A stretch of 64,000 bases of DNA from Pseudomonas fragi. Its GTDB lineage: Bacteria; Pseudomonadota; Gammaproteobacteria; Pseudomonadales; Pseudomonadaceae. The stretch lies in the NCBI RefSeq assembly GCF_002269505.1, contig NZ_NQKQ01000015.1:56539-120538 (forward strand), read 5' to 3'. Numbering within the stretch: the stretch's first letter is position 1; each line of letters begins with the position of its first letter. Below the pieces are notes generated by a model. That model searched no databases. It was not told where the DNA came from and worked only from the letters and a program-made list of their open reading frames with translations. The position numbers and the translations under genes were made by a program. Shown here in pieces: positions 28,695 to 42,213 of this stretch.

Positions 28695-30617
28695 TTACTG
28701 CGACTTGCGGACCCGCAGGTACCACTCGGAGAGCAGGCGTACCTGTTTGTCGGTATAGCCGCGTTCGACCATTCGGGTAACGAAGTCGTTGTGTTTTTGC
28801 TGGTCTTCCTTGCTCGCCTTGGCGTTGAAGCTGATGACCGGCAGAAGGTCCTCGGTGTTGGAGAACATTTTTTTCTCGATCACTACGCGCAGCTTCTCGT
28901 AGCTGAGCCAGGTCGGGTTTTTGCCGTTGTTGTTGGCCCGGGCACGCAGTACGAAGTTGACGATCTCGTTGCGGAAATCCTTCGGATTGCTGATGCCTGC
29001 CGGTTTTTCGATTTTTTCCAGTTCTTCGTTAAGCGCCACGCGGTTGAGGATTTCGCCGGTTTCAGGGTCGCGGTATTCCTGATCCTGGATCCAGAAGTCT
29101 GCGTAAAGCACATAGCGATCGAAGATGTTTTGCCCGTACTCGCTGTAGGACTCCAGGTATGCGGTCTGGATTTCCTTGCCGATAAATTCGATGTAGCGCG
29201 GTGCCAGGTATTCCTTGAGGAAACGCAGGTAGCGCTCACGGGTTTCAGCCTGGAACTGTTCCTGTTCGATCTGCTGTTCGAGCACATAGAGCAGGTGAAC
29301 CGGGTTGGCCGCAATTTCGTGCGGATCGAAGTTGAATACCTTGGACAGGATCTTGAACGCAAAGCGGGTCGAAAGACCGTTCATGCCTTCGTCGACGCCC
29401 GCGTTGTCACGGTACTCCTGGATGGACTTGGCTTTCGGGTCGGTATCTTTCAGGTTTTCGCCGTCATAGACCCGCATTTTTGAGTAAATGTTCGAGTTTT
29501 CCGGCTCTTTGAGACGTGAGAGCACGGTGAACTGGGCCAGCATTTTCAGGGTGTCAGGAGCACAATGGGCTTTGGCCAGCGAGCTGTTGAACAGCAGTTT
29601 GTCGTAGATCTTTATCTCGTCGCTGACGCGCAGGCAGTACGGTACTTTGACGATGTAGATCCGGTCGATAAACGCTTCGTTGTTCTTGTTGTTGCGGAAG
29701 GTGTGCCACTCGGATTCGTTGGAGTGAGCCAGCAGGATGCCAGTAAACGGAATAGCGCCCAGACCTTCAGTGCTGTTGTAGTTGCCCTCTTGAGTCGCGG
29801 TCAGCAGTGGATGCAGCACCTTGATGGGGGCCTTGAACATCTCGACGAATTCCATCAGGCCCTGGTTGGCCCGGCACAGCGCACCGGAGTAGCTATAGGC
29901 GTCGGCGTCGTTCTGCGGGAATTCTTCAAGTTTGCGGATATCGACCTTGCCCACCAGTGCAGAAATATCCTGGTTGTTTTCGTCGCCGGGTTCAGTCTTG
30001 GCCACGGCGATCTGGTTAAGGATCGACGGGTAGAGTTTGACCACGCGGAACTGGCTGATATCACCGCCAAATTCTGCCAGGCGCTTGGTGGCCCACGGCG
30101 ACATGATGGTGCTCAGGTAGCGTTTGGGGATGCCGAAGTCTTCTTCGAGGATCGCGCCATCTTCGGTGGCGTTGAACAGGCCCAAAGGCGATTCGAAGAC
30201 CGGTGAACCCTTGATTGCGTAGAAGGGTACCTTTTCGATCAGTTGTTTCAGTTTTTCGGCAAGCGATGACTTGCCGCCACCTACCGGGCCCAGCAGGTAG
30301 AGGATTTGCTTCTTCTCTTCCAGGCCCTGTGCGGCATGGCGAAAGTAGGAAACGATCTGGTCGATGCATTCTTCCATTCCATGGAAGTCTTCAAAGGCCG
30401 GATAGCGGCGAATCACCTTGTTGGAGAAAATCCTCGACAGTCGGGAGTCGGTTGAGGTGTCCAGCAGTTCAGGCTCACCAATAGCCAGCAGCAGCCGTTC
30501 AGCGGCAGAGGCGTAAGTGCTTTTGTCCTGTTTGCACAGCTCAAGATATTCCTGGAGCGTAAGCTCTTCCTGGCGTGTGGATTCAAAGCGTTGTTGGAAG
30601 TGGCTAAAAATACTCAT
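28695..30617 (-). CDS. PrkA family serine protein kinase (YeaG-like)
   Basis: A 640-residue PrkA protein, with an AAA-type ATPase domain and a C-terminal kinase-like region. The P-loop GPVGGGKSS is at about residues 110-118. The start at 30617 (MSIFSHFQQRFE) is chosen over an ATG 20 codons upstream because it matches the family N-terminus and follows AGGTGA. It heads the operon with yeaH and spoVR; the gap to yeaH holds an inverted repeat. E. coli YeaG is induced by nitrogen starvation and acts with YeaH, which suggests a stress role here. Confidence 0.95.
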   Translation of the reverse strand: MSIFSHFQQRFESTRQEELTLQEYLELCKQDKSTYASAAERLLLAIGEPELLDTSTDSRLSRIFSNKVIRRYPAFEDFHGMEECIDQIVSYFRHAAQGLEEKKQILYLLGPVGGGKSSLAEKLKQLIEKVPFYAIKGSPVFESPLGLFNATEDGAILEEDFGIPKRYLSTIMSPWATKRLAEFGGDISQFRVVKLYPSILNQIAVAKTEPGDENNQDISALVGKVDIRKLEEFPQNDADAYSYSGALCRANQGLMEFVEMFKAPIKVLHPLLTATQEGNYNSTEGLGAIPFTGILLAHSNESEWHTFRNNKNNEAFIDRIYIVKVPYCLRVSDEIKIYDKLLFNSSLAKAHCAPDTLKMLAQFTVLSRLKEPENSNIYSKMRVYDGENLKDTDPKAKSIQEYRDNAGVDEGMNGLSTRFAFKILSKVFNFDPHEIAANPVHLLYVLEQQIEQEQFQAETRERYLRFLKEYLAPRYIEFIGKEIQTAYLESYSEYGQNIFDRYVLYADFWIQDQEYRDPETGEILNRVALNEELEKIEKPAGISNPKDFRNEIVNFVLRARANNNGKNPTWLSYEKLRVVIEKKMFSNTEDLLPVISFNAKASKEDQQKHNDFVTRMVERGYTDKQVRLLSEWYLRVRKSQ

Positions 30618-30916
30618 GACGTCACCTCGCTCGATACGTGGAGTCGGCGATAGATCGGTCAGTTCGAGTGCTGGCATGCAGCAGCATTTCAGCTGCTGTG
30701 TACCCCCCAGGACACCATCAAGGTGGCTAAACCCTTGAAGTTACTACCGATGATCCATTCGCCGGTGTACCGGCTCTCCCCAGATTTGGATGGCCTGAGG
30801 TAAAGGATAGTTGGTAATACGGGAGGTCAAGGTCAGATGCGTGAATTGTTGCTCTCGACCGTTGGTCAGGCAGGCCCCAAGCCCTCTGAACACGGGGGCT
30901 GGGGCTGATAAAAATA

Positions 30917-31246
30917 TTATTCGGTGGGGCTTTTGGCGGTTTCGTTCGGGTAAGTGGCACGCCACAACTCGAAGCCACCATCCAGGCTGTAGACCTCGCT
31001 AAAGCCCTGGCTTACCAGGTACGCAGCGGCGCTTTGGCTGGAGTTGCCGTGGTAGCAGGCGACAATCAGCGGGACGTCGAGGTCGGCGTTGGCGATGAAG
31101 TCGTGCAGCGAGTGGTTGTCCAGGTGCTTCGCGCCGCTGATGTGGCTGGCGGCAAAGGCTTGCGGGTCGCGTACATCGACGACGACGGCGCCTTGTTCGC
31201 GCAGGGCCTGGGCTTGCTCTGGCGGGATACGTTTGAATTCGGTCAT
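30917..31246 (-). CDS. glpE: GlpE, thiosulfate sulfurtransferase (rhodanese)
   Basis: Single-domain rhodanese of 109 residues that moves sulfane sulfur from thiosulfate to acceptors such as cyanide or thioredoxin. The catalytic Cys64 sits in the loop [10 protein letters not shown], and [18 protein letters not shown] is the family signature. It lies downstream of apaH on the same strand. About 300 bp without a gene separate it from prkA; that stretch contains a short palindrome (GCCGGTACACCGGC) and presumably the prkA promoter. Confidence 0.95.
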   Translation of the reverse strand: MTEFKRIPPEQAQALREQGAVVVDVRDPQAFAASHISGAKHLDNHSLHDFIANADLDVPLIVACYHGNSSQSAAAYLVSQGFSEVYSLDGGFELWRATYPNETAKSPTE

Positions 31247-31278
31247 GGGAAATTCCTGTGGCCTGACTGCGGGCGCGG

Positions 31279-32160
31279 TTAGCCTGCGCCCAAGGGGTGG
31301 GAAGGTGGCTCGGTGTGCGGAGCAATGGAGGGTGCGGCAAGGGCCGGGTCGTCACAGTCGCAGAGCAGGCGTTGGCCCGTGTCAACATTGAGCAGGGTCA
31401 TGGCCCCGCCCCAAACGCAACCGGTGTCGAGTGCGAAGATGCCGGGTTCCTTGCAGTTGCCTTCCAGTGCTGCCCAGTGCCCGAAGATGATCTTGAGGCC
31501 CTGGGTTTTGCGTTCTTTGTAGCTGAACCACGGCGCGAAGCCGGGCGGTGCAGTGCCTACGCCTTCTTTGCTTTTGAGGTCGAGTTTGCCGTCTCGGGTA
31601 CAAAAACGCATCCGGGTGAAATAGTTGGTAATAACCCGCAAGCGGGTCACGCCGGTCAGCTCGTTGTCCCATTTGGCAGGATCGTTGCCATACATGCCGT
31701 CAAGGTAAGGCCCTATAAGATTGTCATCACGCAGGGCTTGCTCGACTTCGCTGGCGCATTTGAGGGCTTTTTTCAGTGTCCACTGTGGCGGTATTCCGGC
31801 ATGCACCAGTGCAATGTCGCGCTCGGCATCGTAATGCAGTAGCGGCTGCTGGCGTAGCCAGTTCAACAGCTCGTCGCAATCGGGAGCCTGAAGAATTTCG
31901 CGCAGGGTGTCGCCTTTTTTCAGACGCTCGATATTGCGGCCAACGGCCAGCAGGTGCAGGTCATGATTGCCCAGCACGCAGACCAGCGATTCGCGCATGC
32001 GGTACAGAAAGCGCAGGGTTTCCAGCGATTCGGGGCCGCGATTGACCAGGTCGCCCACCAGCCATAGCTTGTCTTTGGTGGGGTCGAAGGCCACACGTTC
32101 GAGCAGGCGTTTGAGCGGTTTCAGGCAACCTTGCAGGTCGCCAACAGCATACACCGCCAT
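31279..32160 (-). CDS. apaH: ApaH, symmetrical bis(5'-nucleosyl)-tetraphosphatase
   Basis: Metallophosphatase of 293 residues that splits Ap4A into two ADP and can remove Np4 caps from RNA. The calcineurin-type motifs are in order: GDLQGC (about 7-12), [10 protein letters not shown] (about 36-45) and [10 protein letters not shown] (about 63-72). It follows apaG with a one-base overlap in the classical lptD-surA-pdxA-rsmA-apaG-apaH cluster. Confidence 0.98.
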   Translation of the reverse strand: MAVYAVGDLQGCLKPLKRLLERVAFDPTKDKLWLVGDLVNRGPESLETLRFLYRMRESLVCVLGNHDLHLLAVGRNIERLKKGDTLREILQAPDCDELLNWLRQQPLLHYDAERDIALVHAGIPPQWTLKKALKCASEVEQALRDDNLIGPYLDGMYGNDPAKWDNELTGVTRLRVITNYFTRMRFCTRDGKLDLKSKEGVGTAPPGFAPWFSYKERKTQGLKIIFGHWAALEGNCKEPGIFALDTGCVWGGAMTLLNVDTGQRLLCDCDDPALAAPSIAPHTEPPSHPLGAG

Positions 32161-32540
32161 CAGTGCAGGGCTCCGGGCACCGCCAGGCGAAAGGGCGCAA
32201 TAATGGCCTTGAACTCATGGCCGTCATCGGCATGCATCAGGTAGCTGCCCTGCATGGTGCCGACTTTGGTCATGATGACCGACCCACTGCTGTAAATGTG
32301 CTCGCTGCCGGGATCAATCCTGGGTTGCAGCCCTACAACACCGGCGCCACGGACTTCTTCAACATGACCATCGCCGTCGGTGATTACCCAGTGCCGGGAC
32401 AGCAGCTTGGCGGGTATTGAGCCGTTATTGCGCACCGTAATGGTGTACGCAAAGGCAAAGCGCTGATGTTCGGGCTGCGATTGTTCTGGCAGATAACGTG
32501 TGACGACGCTGACGTCGACCAGATAGCGGGGATCGTGCAT
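32160..32540 (-). CDS. apaG: ApaG
   Basis: A 126-residue fibronectin-III-like protein of uncertain function, conserved in this operon; the eukaryotic relatives occur in F-box proteins. The sequence has [20 protein letters not shown] and [20 protein letters not shown]. The start [12 protein letters not shown] is chosen over one ten codons upstream because it matches family length. It overlaps apaH by one base. Confidence 0.97.
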   Translation of the reverse strand: MHDPRYLVDVSVVTRYLPEQSQPEHQRFAFAYTITVRNNGSIPAKLLSRHWVITDGDGHVEEVRGAGVVGLQPRIDPGSEHIYSSGSVIMTKVGTMQGSYLMHADDGHEFKAIIAPFRLAVPGALH

Positions 32541-32663
32541 GCGAGAGGCCTTACTTGAAAGCGAAGACACAGTTCGGGATAAAACTGATGCCTGAGTCTA
32601 GGCCAAACAACGGGTACTAGGCCAGACGTGGCGTCTGGCCTGGCCCCCGTTTTTTCTCGGCGA

Positions 32664-33482
32664 TCAGTCGGCGGCGGGCGCCACGACCGGTTGCTCGCTG
32701 AGCTTGTCGGCCAGGCGCACGAAGGCGGCCAGGTCGAGTTGCTCCGGGCGTTTGCTGCCATCGACGCCTGCGGCTTCGATTTCAGCGTTGCTGAGCAAGG
32801 CTTTGAGGGTGTTGCGCAGGGTCTTGCGGCGCTGGTTGAAGGCTTCGCGAACCACGCGCTCAAGCAGGCGGTGGTCTTTTGCCGGGTGCGGCAGAACTTC
32901 GTGGGGCACCAGGCGGACAATCGCCGAGTCAACTTTTGGCGGCGGGTTGAATGCACCCGGGCCTACGTTGAACAAGTGTTCTACGCGGCAGTGGTACTGA
33001 ACCATGATCGACAGACGACCCCAGTCACCACCGCCAGGTCCTGCTGCCATGCGCTCGACCACTTCTTTTTGCAGCATGAAGTGCATGTCGCGGATCAGGT
33101 CGGCGTTTTTCAGCAGGTGAAAAATAAGCGGGGTGGAGATGTTGTACGGCAGGTTACCGACCACGCGCAGGGTGCGCGGTGCCGCGTTGAGGCTCTTGAA
33201 GTCGAACTTCAGTGCATCACCCTGGTGCAGGGTGAAGTTGCTCATGCCGGCAAACTGGCGGTTGAGGATCGGCACTAGATCCTTGTCGAGCTCCACAACG
33301 TCGAGTTGACCACCGCTGTTGAGGATGCCTTCGGTGAGGGCACCCTGGCCCGGGCCGATTTCCAGCAGACGTTCGCCAGCCTTGGCGTTGATGGCGCGCA
33401 GGATGCGGTCGATAACCCCGGCATCGTGCAGGAAGTTCTGACCAAAGCGCTTACGCGCCTTGTGTTGGTATTGCTCGTTCAT
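32664..33482 (-). CDS. rsmA: RsmA (KsgA), 16S rRNA dimethyladenosine transferase
   Basis: Dimethylates two adjacent adenosines near the 3' end of 16S rRNA, a late step of small-subunit assembly. The 272-residue protein has [10 protein letters not shown], the SAM-binding [12 protein letters not shown] (about 41-52) and the catalytic [13 protein letters not shown]. It overlaps pdxA by 4 bp. Confidence 0.98.
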   Translation of the reverse strand: MNEQYQHKARKRFGQNFLHDAGVIDRILRAINAKAGERLLEIGPGQGALTEGILNSGGQLDVVELDKDLVPILNRQFAGMSNFTLHQGDALKFDFKSLNAAPRTLRVVGNLPYNISTPLIFHLLKNADLIRDMHFMLQKEVVERMAAGPGGGDWGRLSIMVQYHCRVEHLFNVGPGAFNPPPKVDSAIVRLVPHEVLPHPAKDHRLLERVVREAFNQRRKTLRNTLKALLSNAEIEAAGVDGSKRPEQLDLAAFVRLADKLSEQPVVAPAAD

Positions 33483-34468
33483 ATACGGGTCTCGGCCATC
33501 TGGTAGGCGGTTTCCAGGGCGACTTGCAGGCTGCCGGTATCGATCTTGCCACTACCCGCCAGATCCAGGGCGGTGCCGTGGTCGACAGAGGTGCGGATAA
33601 TCGGCAAGCCCAGGGTGATGTTGACGGCGGCACCAAACCCTTTGTACTTGAGTACGGGCAGGCCTTGGTCGTGGTACATCGCCAGCACTGCGTCGCAGTG
33701 TTCCAGATATTTTGGGGTAAACAGAGTGTCGGCAGGCAGCGGGCCACGCAGGTCCATGCCCTCGCTGCGCAGGCGCTCCAGGGTTGGTTCGATGATGTCT
33801 GTTTCTTCGTGGCCCAAATGGCCGCCTTCACCTGCATGGGGGTTGAGCCCGCATACCAGGATTCGCGGCCGGGCAATGCCGAATTTTTGTTGTAAGTCGG
33901 CGTGCAGAATGCGGGTGACCCGCATCAGTCGCTCGGGGGTTATTGCATCGCTGACCTGACGTAGCGGCAGGTGCGTGGTGACCAGTGCCACGCGCAATCC
34001 GCGCGTGGCGAGCATCATCACGACCTGTTCGGTGCGGGTCAGGTCAGCGAGGAATTCTGTGTGGCCGGAGAACGGGATACCCGCTTCGTTGATCACGCCT
34101 TTATGCACAGGGGCGGTGATCATGCCGGCGAAGTCACCCTTCATGCAGCCTTGTGCGGCGCGGGTCAGGGTCTGCAGCACAAAGGCTGCGTTGGCCTTGT
34201 CCAGCTTGCCAGCGGTAACCGCAGCATTGAGCGGGGTGTCCCACACGTACAGGCTGCCTGCCGGAGCCGGCTGATCGGGCCAGTTGCCTGGCCCGACCGG
34301 TAGCAGGCTGACAGCCACACCGAGCTGCGCGGCCCGCTCAAGGAGCAGGTCGCGGCTGGTGATGGCAATCAGGGGGTGTGGCTGGTGTTGCGAGGCGAGC
34401 AGCAGGCACAGGTCGGGACCTATACCTGCCGGTTCGCCGGGTGTCAGGGCAAAACGCTGTGTGTTCAC
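33479..34468 (-). CDS. pdxA: PdxA, 4-hydroxythreonine-4-phosphate dehydrogenase
   Basis: Vitamin B6 synthesis enzyme of 329 residues. It oxidises 4-phosphohydroxy-L-threonine, and the product feeds PdxJ. Family segments are [12 protein letters not shown] at the N-terminus, [20 protein letters not shown] (metal-binding histidines), [14 protein letters not shown] and [17 protein letters not shown]. It overlaps both surA and rsmA by 4 bp. Confidence 0.98.
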   Translation of the reverse strand: MNTQRFALTPGEPAGIGPDLCLLLASQHQPHPLIAITSRDLLLERAAQLGVAVSLLPVGPGNWPDQPAPAGSLYVWDTPLNAAVTAGKLDKANAAFVLQTLTRAAQGCMKGDFAGMITAPVHKGVINEAGIPFSGHTEFLADLTRTEQVVMMLATRGLRVALVTTHLPLRQVSDAITPERLMRVTRILHADLQQKFGIARPRILVCGLNPHAGEGGHLGHEETDIIEPTLERLRSEGMDLRGPLPADTLFTPKYLEHCDAVLAMYHDQGLPVLKYKGFGAAVNITLGLPIIRTSVDHGTALDLAGSGKIDTGSLQVALETAYQMAETRI

Positions 34469-35805
34469 TGCGCGGCCTGGCCTGCGCTGTCAGTACCGGT
34501 TGCGCCTGGCAGCTTGATTTCTACATAGGCCTCGTCGCGGATCTGACGCAGCCAGGATTGCAGCTCTTCATCGTATTTGCGATTACGCAGGGCGTTCATG
34601 GCCTGTTGCTCGCGAGCCTGGGTGGTGCTGTCAGTGGCACGACGGCCAAGGACTTCCAGAACATGCCAGCCGTATTGGGTCTTGAATGGCTTGGACAGCA
34701 CGCCTTGCGGAGTGTCGGCCATGGCTTCGCGGAATTCCGGTACCAGCGAGTTGGGGTCAACCCAGTTCAGGTCGCCACCGTGGAGGGCGGAACCCGGGTC
34801 TTCCGAATAAGTCTTGGCCAGGGTGGCAAAGTCTTCGCCCGAGGTGATGCGGTCGTAGATTTTGGCGGCCAGTTCTTTGGTTTGCGCTTCAGTACGAATT
34901 TCGCTTGGCTTGATCAGGATATGACGGACATGGACTTCGTCCACCACCACGGATCCACCGCCACGTTTTGCGTTCAGCTTGAGGATGATGAAGCCGCCTG
35001 GCGTGCGTACTGGAGGTGTAACGTCGCCTACAGGCATTTCGCTGAGCATGCGGTCGAAAGGTGGTGGCAGTTGAGCAGCTTTACGCCAGCCCATGTCGCC
35101 GCCTTCCAGTGCCGTGTCGCTGCCGGAGCGGGCGATGGCCATTTGTGCAAAGTCAGCGCCTTGCTTGAGCTTGTTGTAGACCTCTTCAGCTTGCTTTGCC
35201 GCATTCTGGATAGCTTCCGAACTCGCGCTTTCAGGCGTCGGGATCAGGATATTGGCCAGGTGATACTCTTCGGACATCTGCATTTTGCCCAGGTCCGATG
35301 CCAGGAAGTTTTTCACTTCCTGATCCGTTACCTGAATGCGCTCAGCCACGCGGCGTTGACGCACACGGCTGATGATCATCTCGCGACGCACCTGTTCACG
35401 GGCATCTTCATAAGACAGACCGTCGTGGGCCAGGGCCTGACGGAACTGCTCGATGGTCATGTTGTTGCGCTGGGCAATGGTGCCGATGGCCTGGTTCAGC
35501 TCTTCGTCCGTGATGCGAATGCCTGAACGCTCGCCGATCTGCAGTTGCAGGTTTTCGACGATCAGGCGCTCAAGCACTTGCTGATCCAGAACGCTGGCAG
35601 GCGGTACGCCCTGGCCGCGCTTGGCGATGGTTTGCTGAACTTCGTGGACACGCTGGTCCAGTTGGCTCTGCATGATCACGTCGTTGTCGACGATGGCCAC
35701 CACTTTATCCAGGGGCTGTACTGCAGCGCTGGCTGCAGTACCCAGGAACAACGCGCCCAGCATTAGCGGGCGCAGACACTCAGAAAGCTTGATCTTCACG
35801 TTCAC
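34465..35805 (-). CDS. surA: SurA, periplasmic peptidyl-prolyl isomerase and chaperone
   Basis: Periplasmic chaperone that guides outer-membrane proteins, including LptD encoded just upstream. The 446-residue protein has a signal peptide (about residues 1-27, ending TAASAAVQ), a SurA N-terminal domain and two parvulin domains (about 180-280 and 290-395, each with a segment like [10 protein letters not shown] or [12 protein letters not shown]). The start is a GTG overlapping the lptD 3' end by 26 bp. A second GTG two codons on gives the N-terminus MKIKLSE and is equally possible. Confidence 0.97.
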   Translation of the reverse strand: MNVKIKLSECLRPLMLGALFLGTAASAAVQPLDKVVAIVDNDVIMQSQLDQRVHEVQQTIAKRGQGVPPASVLDQQVLERLIVENLQLQIGERSGIRITDEELNQAIGTIAQRNNMTIEQFRQALAHDGLSYEDAREQVRREMIISRVRQRRVAERIQVTDQEVKNFLASDLGKMQMSEEYHLANILIPTPESASSEAIQNAAKQAEEVYNKLKQGADFAQMAIARSGSDTALEGGDMGWRKAAQLPPPFDRMLSEMPVGDVTPPVRTPGGFIILKLNAKRGGGSVVVDEVHVRHILIKPSEIRTEAQTKELAAKIYDRITSGEDFATLAKTYSEDPGSALHGGDLNWVDPNSLVPEFREAMADTPQGVLSKPFKTQYGWHVLEVLGRRATDSTTQAREQQAMNALRNRKYDEELQSWLRQIRDEAYVEIKLPGATGTDSAGQAAQ

Positions 35806-38530
35806 GATAACCTTGGATGCCTTTGTCGAGGAAGCTCTCTACTTTGGTGCCAACAACGCCACCGAGACCTTTCAGCACAACTTGGAGGAAGAGACCATGG
35901 TCGCCCTTCTCGTTTTGAGGGGCTTCCTGGGTGTACTCGTCGTTGGATACCCAGTAACGGCTGATCAGACGAAGCTTCCAGCAGCAGTTGTCGTACTCGA
36001 AGCCACCGAAGGCTTCCAGGGTACGGTTGCGGTTGTAGTCGTACTGCCAGCGGCTGATGGCGTTCCATTGCGGCACGATCGGCCAGATAACCGAGAAGTC
36101 GTGCTGCTGAATTTTGTAATAATCCTTGATGTAACCCGGTTGACCTGGCGTACCAAAGTCGCCGCCACCGATGATCCACTTGCCGGTGTACTGGTCATAG
36201 CGAACCTGGTCATTACGATAGCGATAGCCGACGTTGACCACCTTGTTCGGGTTGTCCTCAGGTTGGTAATGCATCATCGCACTGCCTGAGCGCGGGCTGC
36301 GGGTTTCCGGGTCCCAGTTGTAGTCAGCAGTCGCACGCCAGTCGCGGTTGAAGCGATAAGCGTATTCAAGGGCATAAGGGGATACGCTGGATGTAGCGTC
36401 TTTGCGGTTTGCGTCAATGCCCGGCAACTGAACTTTGCGGTCCTTGAAGTAGTAAGCCTGGCCAACGCTGATACGCTGACGCTCAAAGCCGTTGTCTTCG
36501 ATCAGACGGCTGGTCAGGCCCAGCGACAGCTTGTTCTCGTCGCCGACACGGTCGGAGCCGGTAAAACGGTTGTCACGCCACAGCGAGGAGTAGCTAAAGG
36601 TGCTCTCGCTGGTGTCAAAGACTGGGATGTCTTGTTGGTTGCGCTCGGGCACATACAGGTAGAACGCCCGCGGTTCCAGAGTCTGGCGGTAATTGGTGCC
36701 GAACCAGTTCGTATTGCGGTCGAAGTAAAGGCCGCTATCGATACTGGCGATAGGCACGCTACGGTTTTGTGAGCTCTTGTAATTCTCACCGGCCAGCAGA
36801 GTATTTTTACCTTCGCTATCAAGATCCAAGTCGTACTGGGTATACATGTACTTGAGAGTCGGCGTCACGAAACCATAGCTAGTGGTCATCGGCAGGCTCA
36901 TGGCAGGCGCCAGGTTCAGGCGTGTGCCGTTCGCTCGGGCCAGGCCCTTGACGTATGTATCCAGACGCGGAGACGAGGTGTTGTCTTCGTTGGTGAAGTC
37001 ACCGGTTTTCAGGTCGCGATCGAATCGCACCAGCTCGGTGTTGTACGCGAAGTTCAGGCCGCCCGGGTGAGTTGGCAGCATCCCGTTGAGGGTGAGCTGC
37101 GGCAACATGTCGTAAGGCGTGATCTGGGTAACGGTGGCCAGTTGATAGGCCTGCACGTTCAGCTTGGCGGTGTAGTCATCGCCACGGTAGCTGACGGCGC
37201 CCTGCTGGTTCAGGTAGTCACGGCTTTCAACGCCGATCTGGTCACTTTCCAGGTCCTGGAAGTAATACGGATCGCTGATCTTGGTGTAGTCGACTTCAGT
37301 CAGTACGCGGGAATCCAGGCCACCCTTGTGCTGCCAGTTGAGCATGTAGCGCTTGTCGGTGTAATCGGTCTGGCGCTTGCGGTCGTCGTTATCGTCGTTG
37401 AGGTACGCGGCACCGAACTGGCCTTCGCTGGACTCGGTCAGGTAACGGAACTCGCCTTCCATCAACAGGCCGCGCTTGGTCATGTAGCGCGGGTACAACG
37501 TGGCATCGTAGTTGGGTGCCAGGTTGAAGTAGTACGGGGTCACGAGCATAAAGCCAGTGTCGGTGCTGCTGCTGAAGGACGGCGGCAGGAAACCGGACTG
37601 ACGGCGATCGTCGATCGGGAAATAGATGTAAGGGGTATAGAACACCGGAATGTCCTTGACCCGCAGCGTCACGTTGGTGGCCGTACCGAAACCGGTGGCC
37701 GGGTTCAACGTGATGTTGTTGCCCTTGAGCTGCCAGGCGTTGCTGCTTGGTTCGCACGTGGTGTACGTGCCGTCCTTGAGACGAATGACCGAGTCTTCAG
37801 CGCGTTTGGCATACAGCGCGCTGCCGCGGATGCGTGACTTGTGCAGTACATATTCGGCGTTGTCGACCTTGGCCGCACCGGTGTCCAGTTGCACATCGGC
37901 GTGGTCGCCGACGATCAGGGCACCGTTGTCACGCAGGCGTACCTTGCCATTAAGCTCGCCACGGCTTTCAGCCTGATACAGGCTGGCTTCGTCGGCTTCG
38001 ATCTGCATGCTGCCCTGACGCATCACGACGTCACCGGCCAGGGTCGCAATCTGCTCATCCTGCTGATAGCGGGAGGCCTTGGCGCCAATAAAGGTCGGGG
38101 CGTCGCTTTTGCTGGTCGGGTCGTTCATGCCCGGACGGATGGGCTCCACGTACGAGCCGGAGCAGTACGGACCGGTTTCGGCCAGCTGGGCCGGGGTCAG
38201 CTTGTCGCGTGGTACCCAGTCGAGGTGGCTGTAGTCGTCGCTGCGCGCCTTGAGACCGCGGCCCTTGGCCTCGGTTACCAGCGGGGTCTGTTGGACCTGC
38301 TCGCTGGGCTCGCCGCTGGCACCTGCAGTCCCGTCGCTGTGCGACGGACGCGGTGGCAGTTGCGCCACGTTGGTTTTTGGTGCGCAATCCCAGCCACCCG
38401 TAGCCGACACGGAACAGTCATACTGCTCCTCGGCAAAAGCGAACGGCGTGGCTAAAGGTTGCATGGCCAGCAAACTGCCGGTTACCAGCAACGGAAATTT
38501 TTTACGAAACGCGGGGGATTTCAATGCCAT
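35780..38530 (-). CDS. lptD: LptD, outer-membrane LPS assembly protein
   Basis: Beta-barrel protein of 916 residues that, with LptE, inserts lipopolysaccharide into the outer leaflet. A signal peptide (about 1-33, ending PFAFAEEQ) is followed by a variable Pro/Ser-rich region. The periplasmic jellyroll domain ([37 protein letters not shown]) comes next, then the long barrel, ending near YREREDQAF. It heads the operon with surA and is divergent from amgK. Confidence 0.98.
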   Translation of the reverse strand: MALKSPAFRKKFPLLVTGSLLAMQPLATPFAFAEEQYDCSVSATGGWDCAPKTNVAQLPPRPSHSDGTAGASGEPSEQVQQTPLVTEAKGRGLKARSDDYSHLDWVPRDKLTPAQLAETGPYCSGSYVEPIRPGMNDPTSKSDAPTFIGAKASRYQQDEQIATLAGDVVMRQGSMQIEADEASLYQAESRGELNGKVRLRDNGALIVGDHADVQLDTGAAKVDNAEYVLHKSRIRGSALYAKRAEDSVIRLKDGTYTTCEPSSNAWQLKGNNITLNPATGFGTATNVTLRVKDIPVFYTPYIYFPIDDRRQSGFLPPSFSSSTDTGFMLVTPYYFNLAPNYDATLYPRYMTKRGLLMEGEFRYLTESSEGQFGAAYLNDDNDDRKRQTDYTDKRYMLNWQHKGGLDSRVLTEVDYTKISDPYYFQDLESDQIGVESRDYLNQQGAVSYRGDDYTAKLNVQAYQLATVTQITPYDMLPQLTLNGMLPTHPGGLNFAYNTELVRFDRDLKTGDFTNEDNTSSPRLDTYVKGLARANGTRLNLAPAMSLPMTTSYGFVTPTLKYMYTQYDLDLDSEGKNTLLAGENYKSSQNRSVPIASIDSGLYFDRNTNWFGTNYRQTLEPRAFYLYVPERNQQDIPVFDTSESTFSYSSLWRDNRFTGSDRVGDENKLSLGLTSRLIEDNGFERQRISVGQAYYFKDRKVQLPGIDANRKDATSSVSPYALEYAYRFNRDWRATADYNWDPETRSPRSGSAMMHYQPEDNPNKVVNVGYRYRNDQVRYDQYTGKWIIGGGDFGTPGQPGYIKDYYKIQQHDFSVIWPIVPQWNAISRWQYDYNRNRTLEAFGGFEYDNCCWKLRLISRYWVSNDEYTQEAPQNEKGDHGLFLQVVLKGLGGVVGTKVESFLDKGIQGYREREDQAF

Positions 38531-38661
38531 CTTATTAGTCCGGGCTTCCTGCGTGCCATCAGCCCGCGGTGGGGGACCGCACGCCTATCGATGGTCTGGA
38601 AAAGATTCTGGATAATAAAGCATGACCCGCTTGACGGCTAGCGCCGTCGGAGACCCTTGTA

Positions 38662-40355
<1,694 letters not shown>

Positions 40356-40356
40356 C

Positions 40357-41121
40357 ATGTTGTGGCCAGGGACTCTGATTGGAGCCGGAGCAGGCTTTTT
40401 CATTGCCAGTATTCCGGGGGCCATGCTCGGCGCTTTGTTGGGGCAGGCGTTGGACCGGCGCCTGCAGCTGCACAGTTGGGCACATCTGCTGGAGCGCATT
40501 GGCGCCCGGCCGGTGCTGCGTAATGATGAATTGCTGTTTGTGCTGCTTGGTCGCCTGGCCAAAAGCGCCGGGCGCGTGACAAACCGGCACATCGAGCAGG
40601 CGCAGCTGGAAATGCGTCAGCTCGACATGGCGCCCGCGGCGCAAAAACGGGCCATCGCGGCGTTCAACCGCGGCAAGTCGGGCAGCGATTCGTTACGTGG
40701 TTATCTGCTGCGCCTCAAAGCCCAGCCCCATGCGGCTGAAGGTGTGTTGCGTGCCTGTTGGCGGATGATTCTGGCCGATGGCCGGGTCGCCCCCCAGGAG
40801 CGCGAACTGATCGTGCTTTGGGGTGGCTGGCTGGGCTGGCCCCGGCAAAGGGTGCTGGCGTTGGGAGGTGAGCATGAAGCCCATCAAAAACCCCTGGCGA
40901 CGCGCAGCGGCACTTATCAGCAATCGCTGATGTTGCTTGGGGTGACGGATGCCAGTGATTCTGAGCAAATCAAACGTGCTTACCGGCGCCTGCTCAGTCG
41001 TCACCACCCTGACAAGGTTGCTGGCACCGGAGCCAGCCCGGCGCAGGTGCGTGAAGCTACGGAAAAAACCCGCGAGTTGCATCAAGCTTACGCCCTGATC
41101 CGTGAGCGTCGCGGTTTTTAG
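40357..41121 (+). CDS. DjlA-like membrane J-domain protein
   Basis: A 254-residue protein with a glycine-rich N-terminal membrane segment (GTLIGAGAGFFIASIPGAML), a central TerB-like helical domain (about 50-170) and a C-terminal J domain with the HPD motif (RLLSRHHPDKV, about 218-228). This is the DjlA architecture, a membrane-bound co-chaperone of DnaK. It starts one base after murU and is probably co-transcribed. Confidence 0.92.
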   Translation: MLWPGTLIGAGAGFFIASIPGAMLGALLGQALDRRLQLHSWAHLLERIGARPVLRNDELLFVLLGRLAKSAGRVTNRHIEQAQLEMRQLDMAPAAQKRAIAAFNRGKSGSDSLRGYLLRLKAQPHAAEGVLRACWRMILADGRVAPQERELIVLWGGWLGWPRQRVLALGGEHEAHQKPLATRSGTYQQSLMLLGVTDASDSEQIKRAYRRLLSRHHPDKVAGTGASPAQVREATEKTRELHQAYALIRERRGF

Positions 41122-41127
41122 CCGCAG

Positions 41128-42111
41128 CTACTTATCCACAGGCTGCGGGCTGAGCCAGCCGCGAACTCGCCTGAACAGTTGTTCCTGTTCGCCTTCCCGG
41201 TTACCCGGGGTGGCGATCAACCCCACTTGTTTGTAATTCGCGCTGTTGGCGCGCTTGCTTGCCTGCAATCGTTGCAAGGCGGCTTCGCGGGCCAGTGCCT
41301 GGTCGTTATAGAAGATGTCCAGCATTGATACGTTAAGCGCGGGTGTCAGTTGGCTCAAGTCTGGCTGCGCCAGTACAGGTTTGCGGGCCTGGACCATGAT
41401 CAGTTTTTGAACCTGGGCCGGGTGTTTGGCGCTGACATAGCGCGAGGCCCAGTAGGCACCCGAACCGTGACCGAGCAACACAATGCTGCGCATGTTTTGA
41501 TGCTGGGCGAAGGCGATGGCGGCATCGATGCGGGCAAAGATGCGCTCGGCGTCGGCTTTGTCCAGCGCTTGTGCCGTTTGCGCAACCTCGTCCTGCGGAC
41601 TTTCGGTACCGGCACTGGCGGCCTGCTCGATGGGTTTGGCTGTGGTGCTGGCTGCCTTGCTGCTACTGTCTGTTGCAATTGTAGTGGGAGGTTTCTCTGG
41701 CTCGGCTTCCCGTGCCTGGCTGGCATCGCTTTGCATATCCGGCAAGCTCAGGCTCAGGCTGGCCCAGTTGGCGTCCGGCAGCTTGTTGCGCAGCGGGCCG
41801 ACTACCCGCGGCCAGTCAGCGGTCTCGCCAGCACCGGGGATGATAATCACCGCACCTTCGGGAGCGCTGCTGTTGGCAGGTTTCCACAAGGCGAGAAAAC
41901 TGTCGTTGGGCGCTTGCAACTGTTGCTGCTCATGCTCCGGGAGTTGTCGTTCAAGAGCTGTGGCATCTTCCTGACTGCGCTCGGGCAGTGGTTCGCGCAC
42001 GACTGGCTTGGCCTCGGGTTCGGGCTCGGGTTCTGCTGCGAGCACGGGCAGGGCTAGCGGCAACATCAGGAACAGGCACAAAGCCGGCAGTGCCAGACGA
42101 TAAGAAAGCAT
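41128..42111 (-). CDS. DUF3530 family secreted alpha/beta-hydrolase-like protein
   Basis: A 327-residue exported protein with a signal peptide (about 1-25, ending LPVLAAEP) and a glutamate/proline repeat right after it. The fold is alpha/beta-hydrolase-like: AVIIIPGAGETADWP is the oxyanion region and IVLLGHGSGAYWASRY holds a GHGSG nucleophile-elbow motif. An alanine/threonine-rich stretch (about 130-175) separates the two. Substrate and role are unknown. It is convergent with the djlA-like gene. Confidence 0.85.
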   Translation of the reverse strand: MLSYRLALPALCLFLMLPLALPVLAAEPEPEPEAKPVVREPLPERSQEDATALERQLPEHEQQQLQAPNDSFLALWKPANSSAPEGAVIIIPGAGETADWPRVVGPLRNKLPDANWASLSLSLPDMQSDASQAREAEPEKPPTTIATDSSSKAASTTAKPIEQAASAGTESPQDEVAQTAQALDKADAERIFARIDAAIAFAQHQNMRSIVLLGHGSGAYWASRYVSAKHPAQVQKLIMVQARKPVLAQPDLSQLTPALNVSMLDIFYNDQALAREAALQRLQASKRANSANYKQVGLIATPGNREGEQEQLFRRVRGWLSPQPVDK

Positions 42112-42213
42112 CGGTTATTCCAGGCCAGAAGTAGTACCGGCAGCGTAATGGGTTGATCCGTATTTGTCAGGGTGTGAGCGTGTGGATGAGACGTTTTTGC
42201 TCTCTGTGCAGGT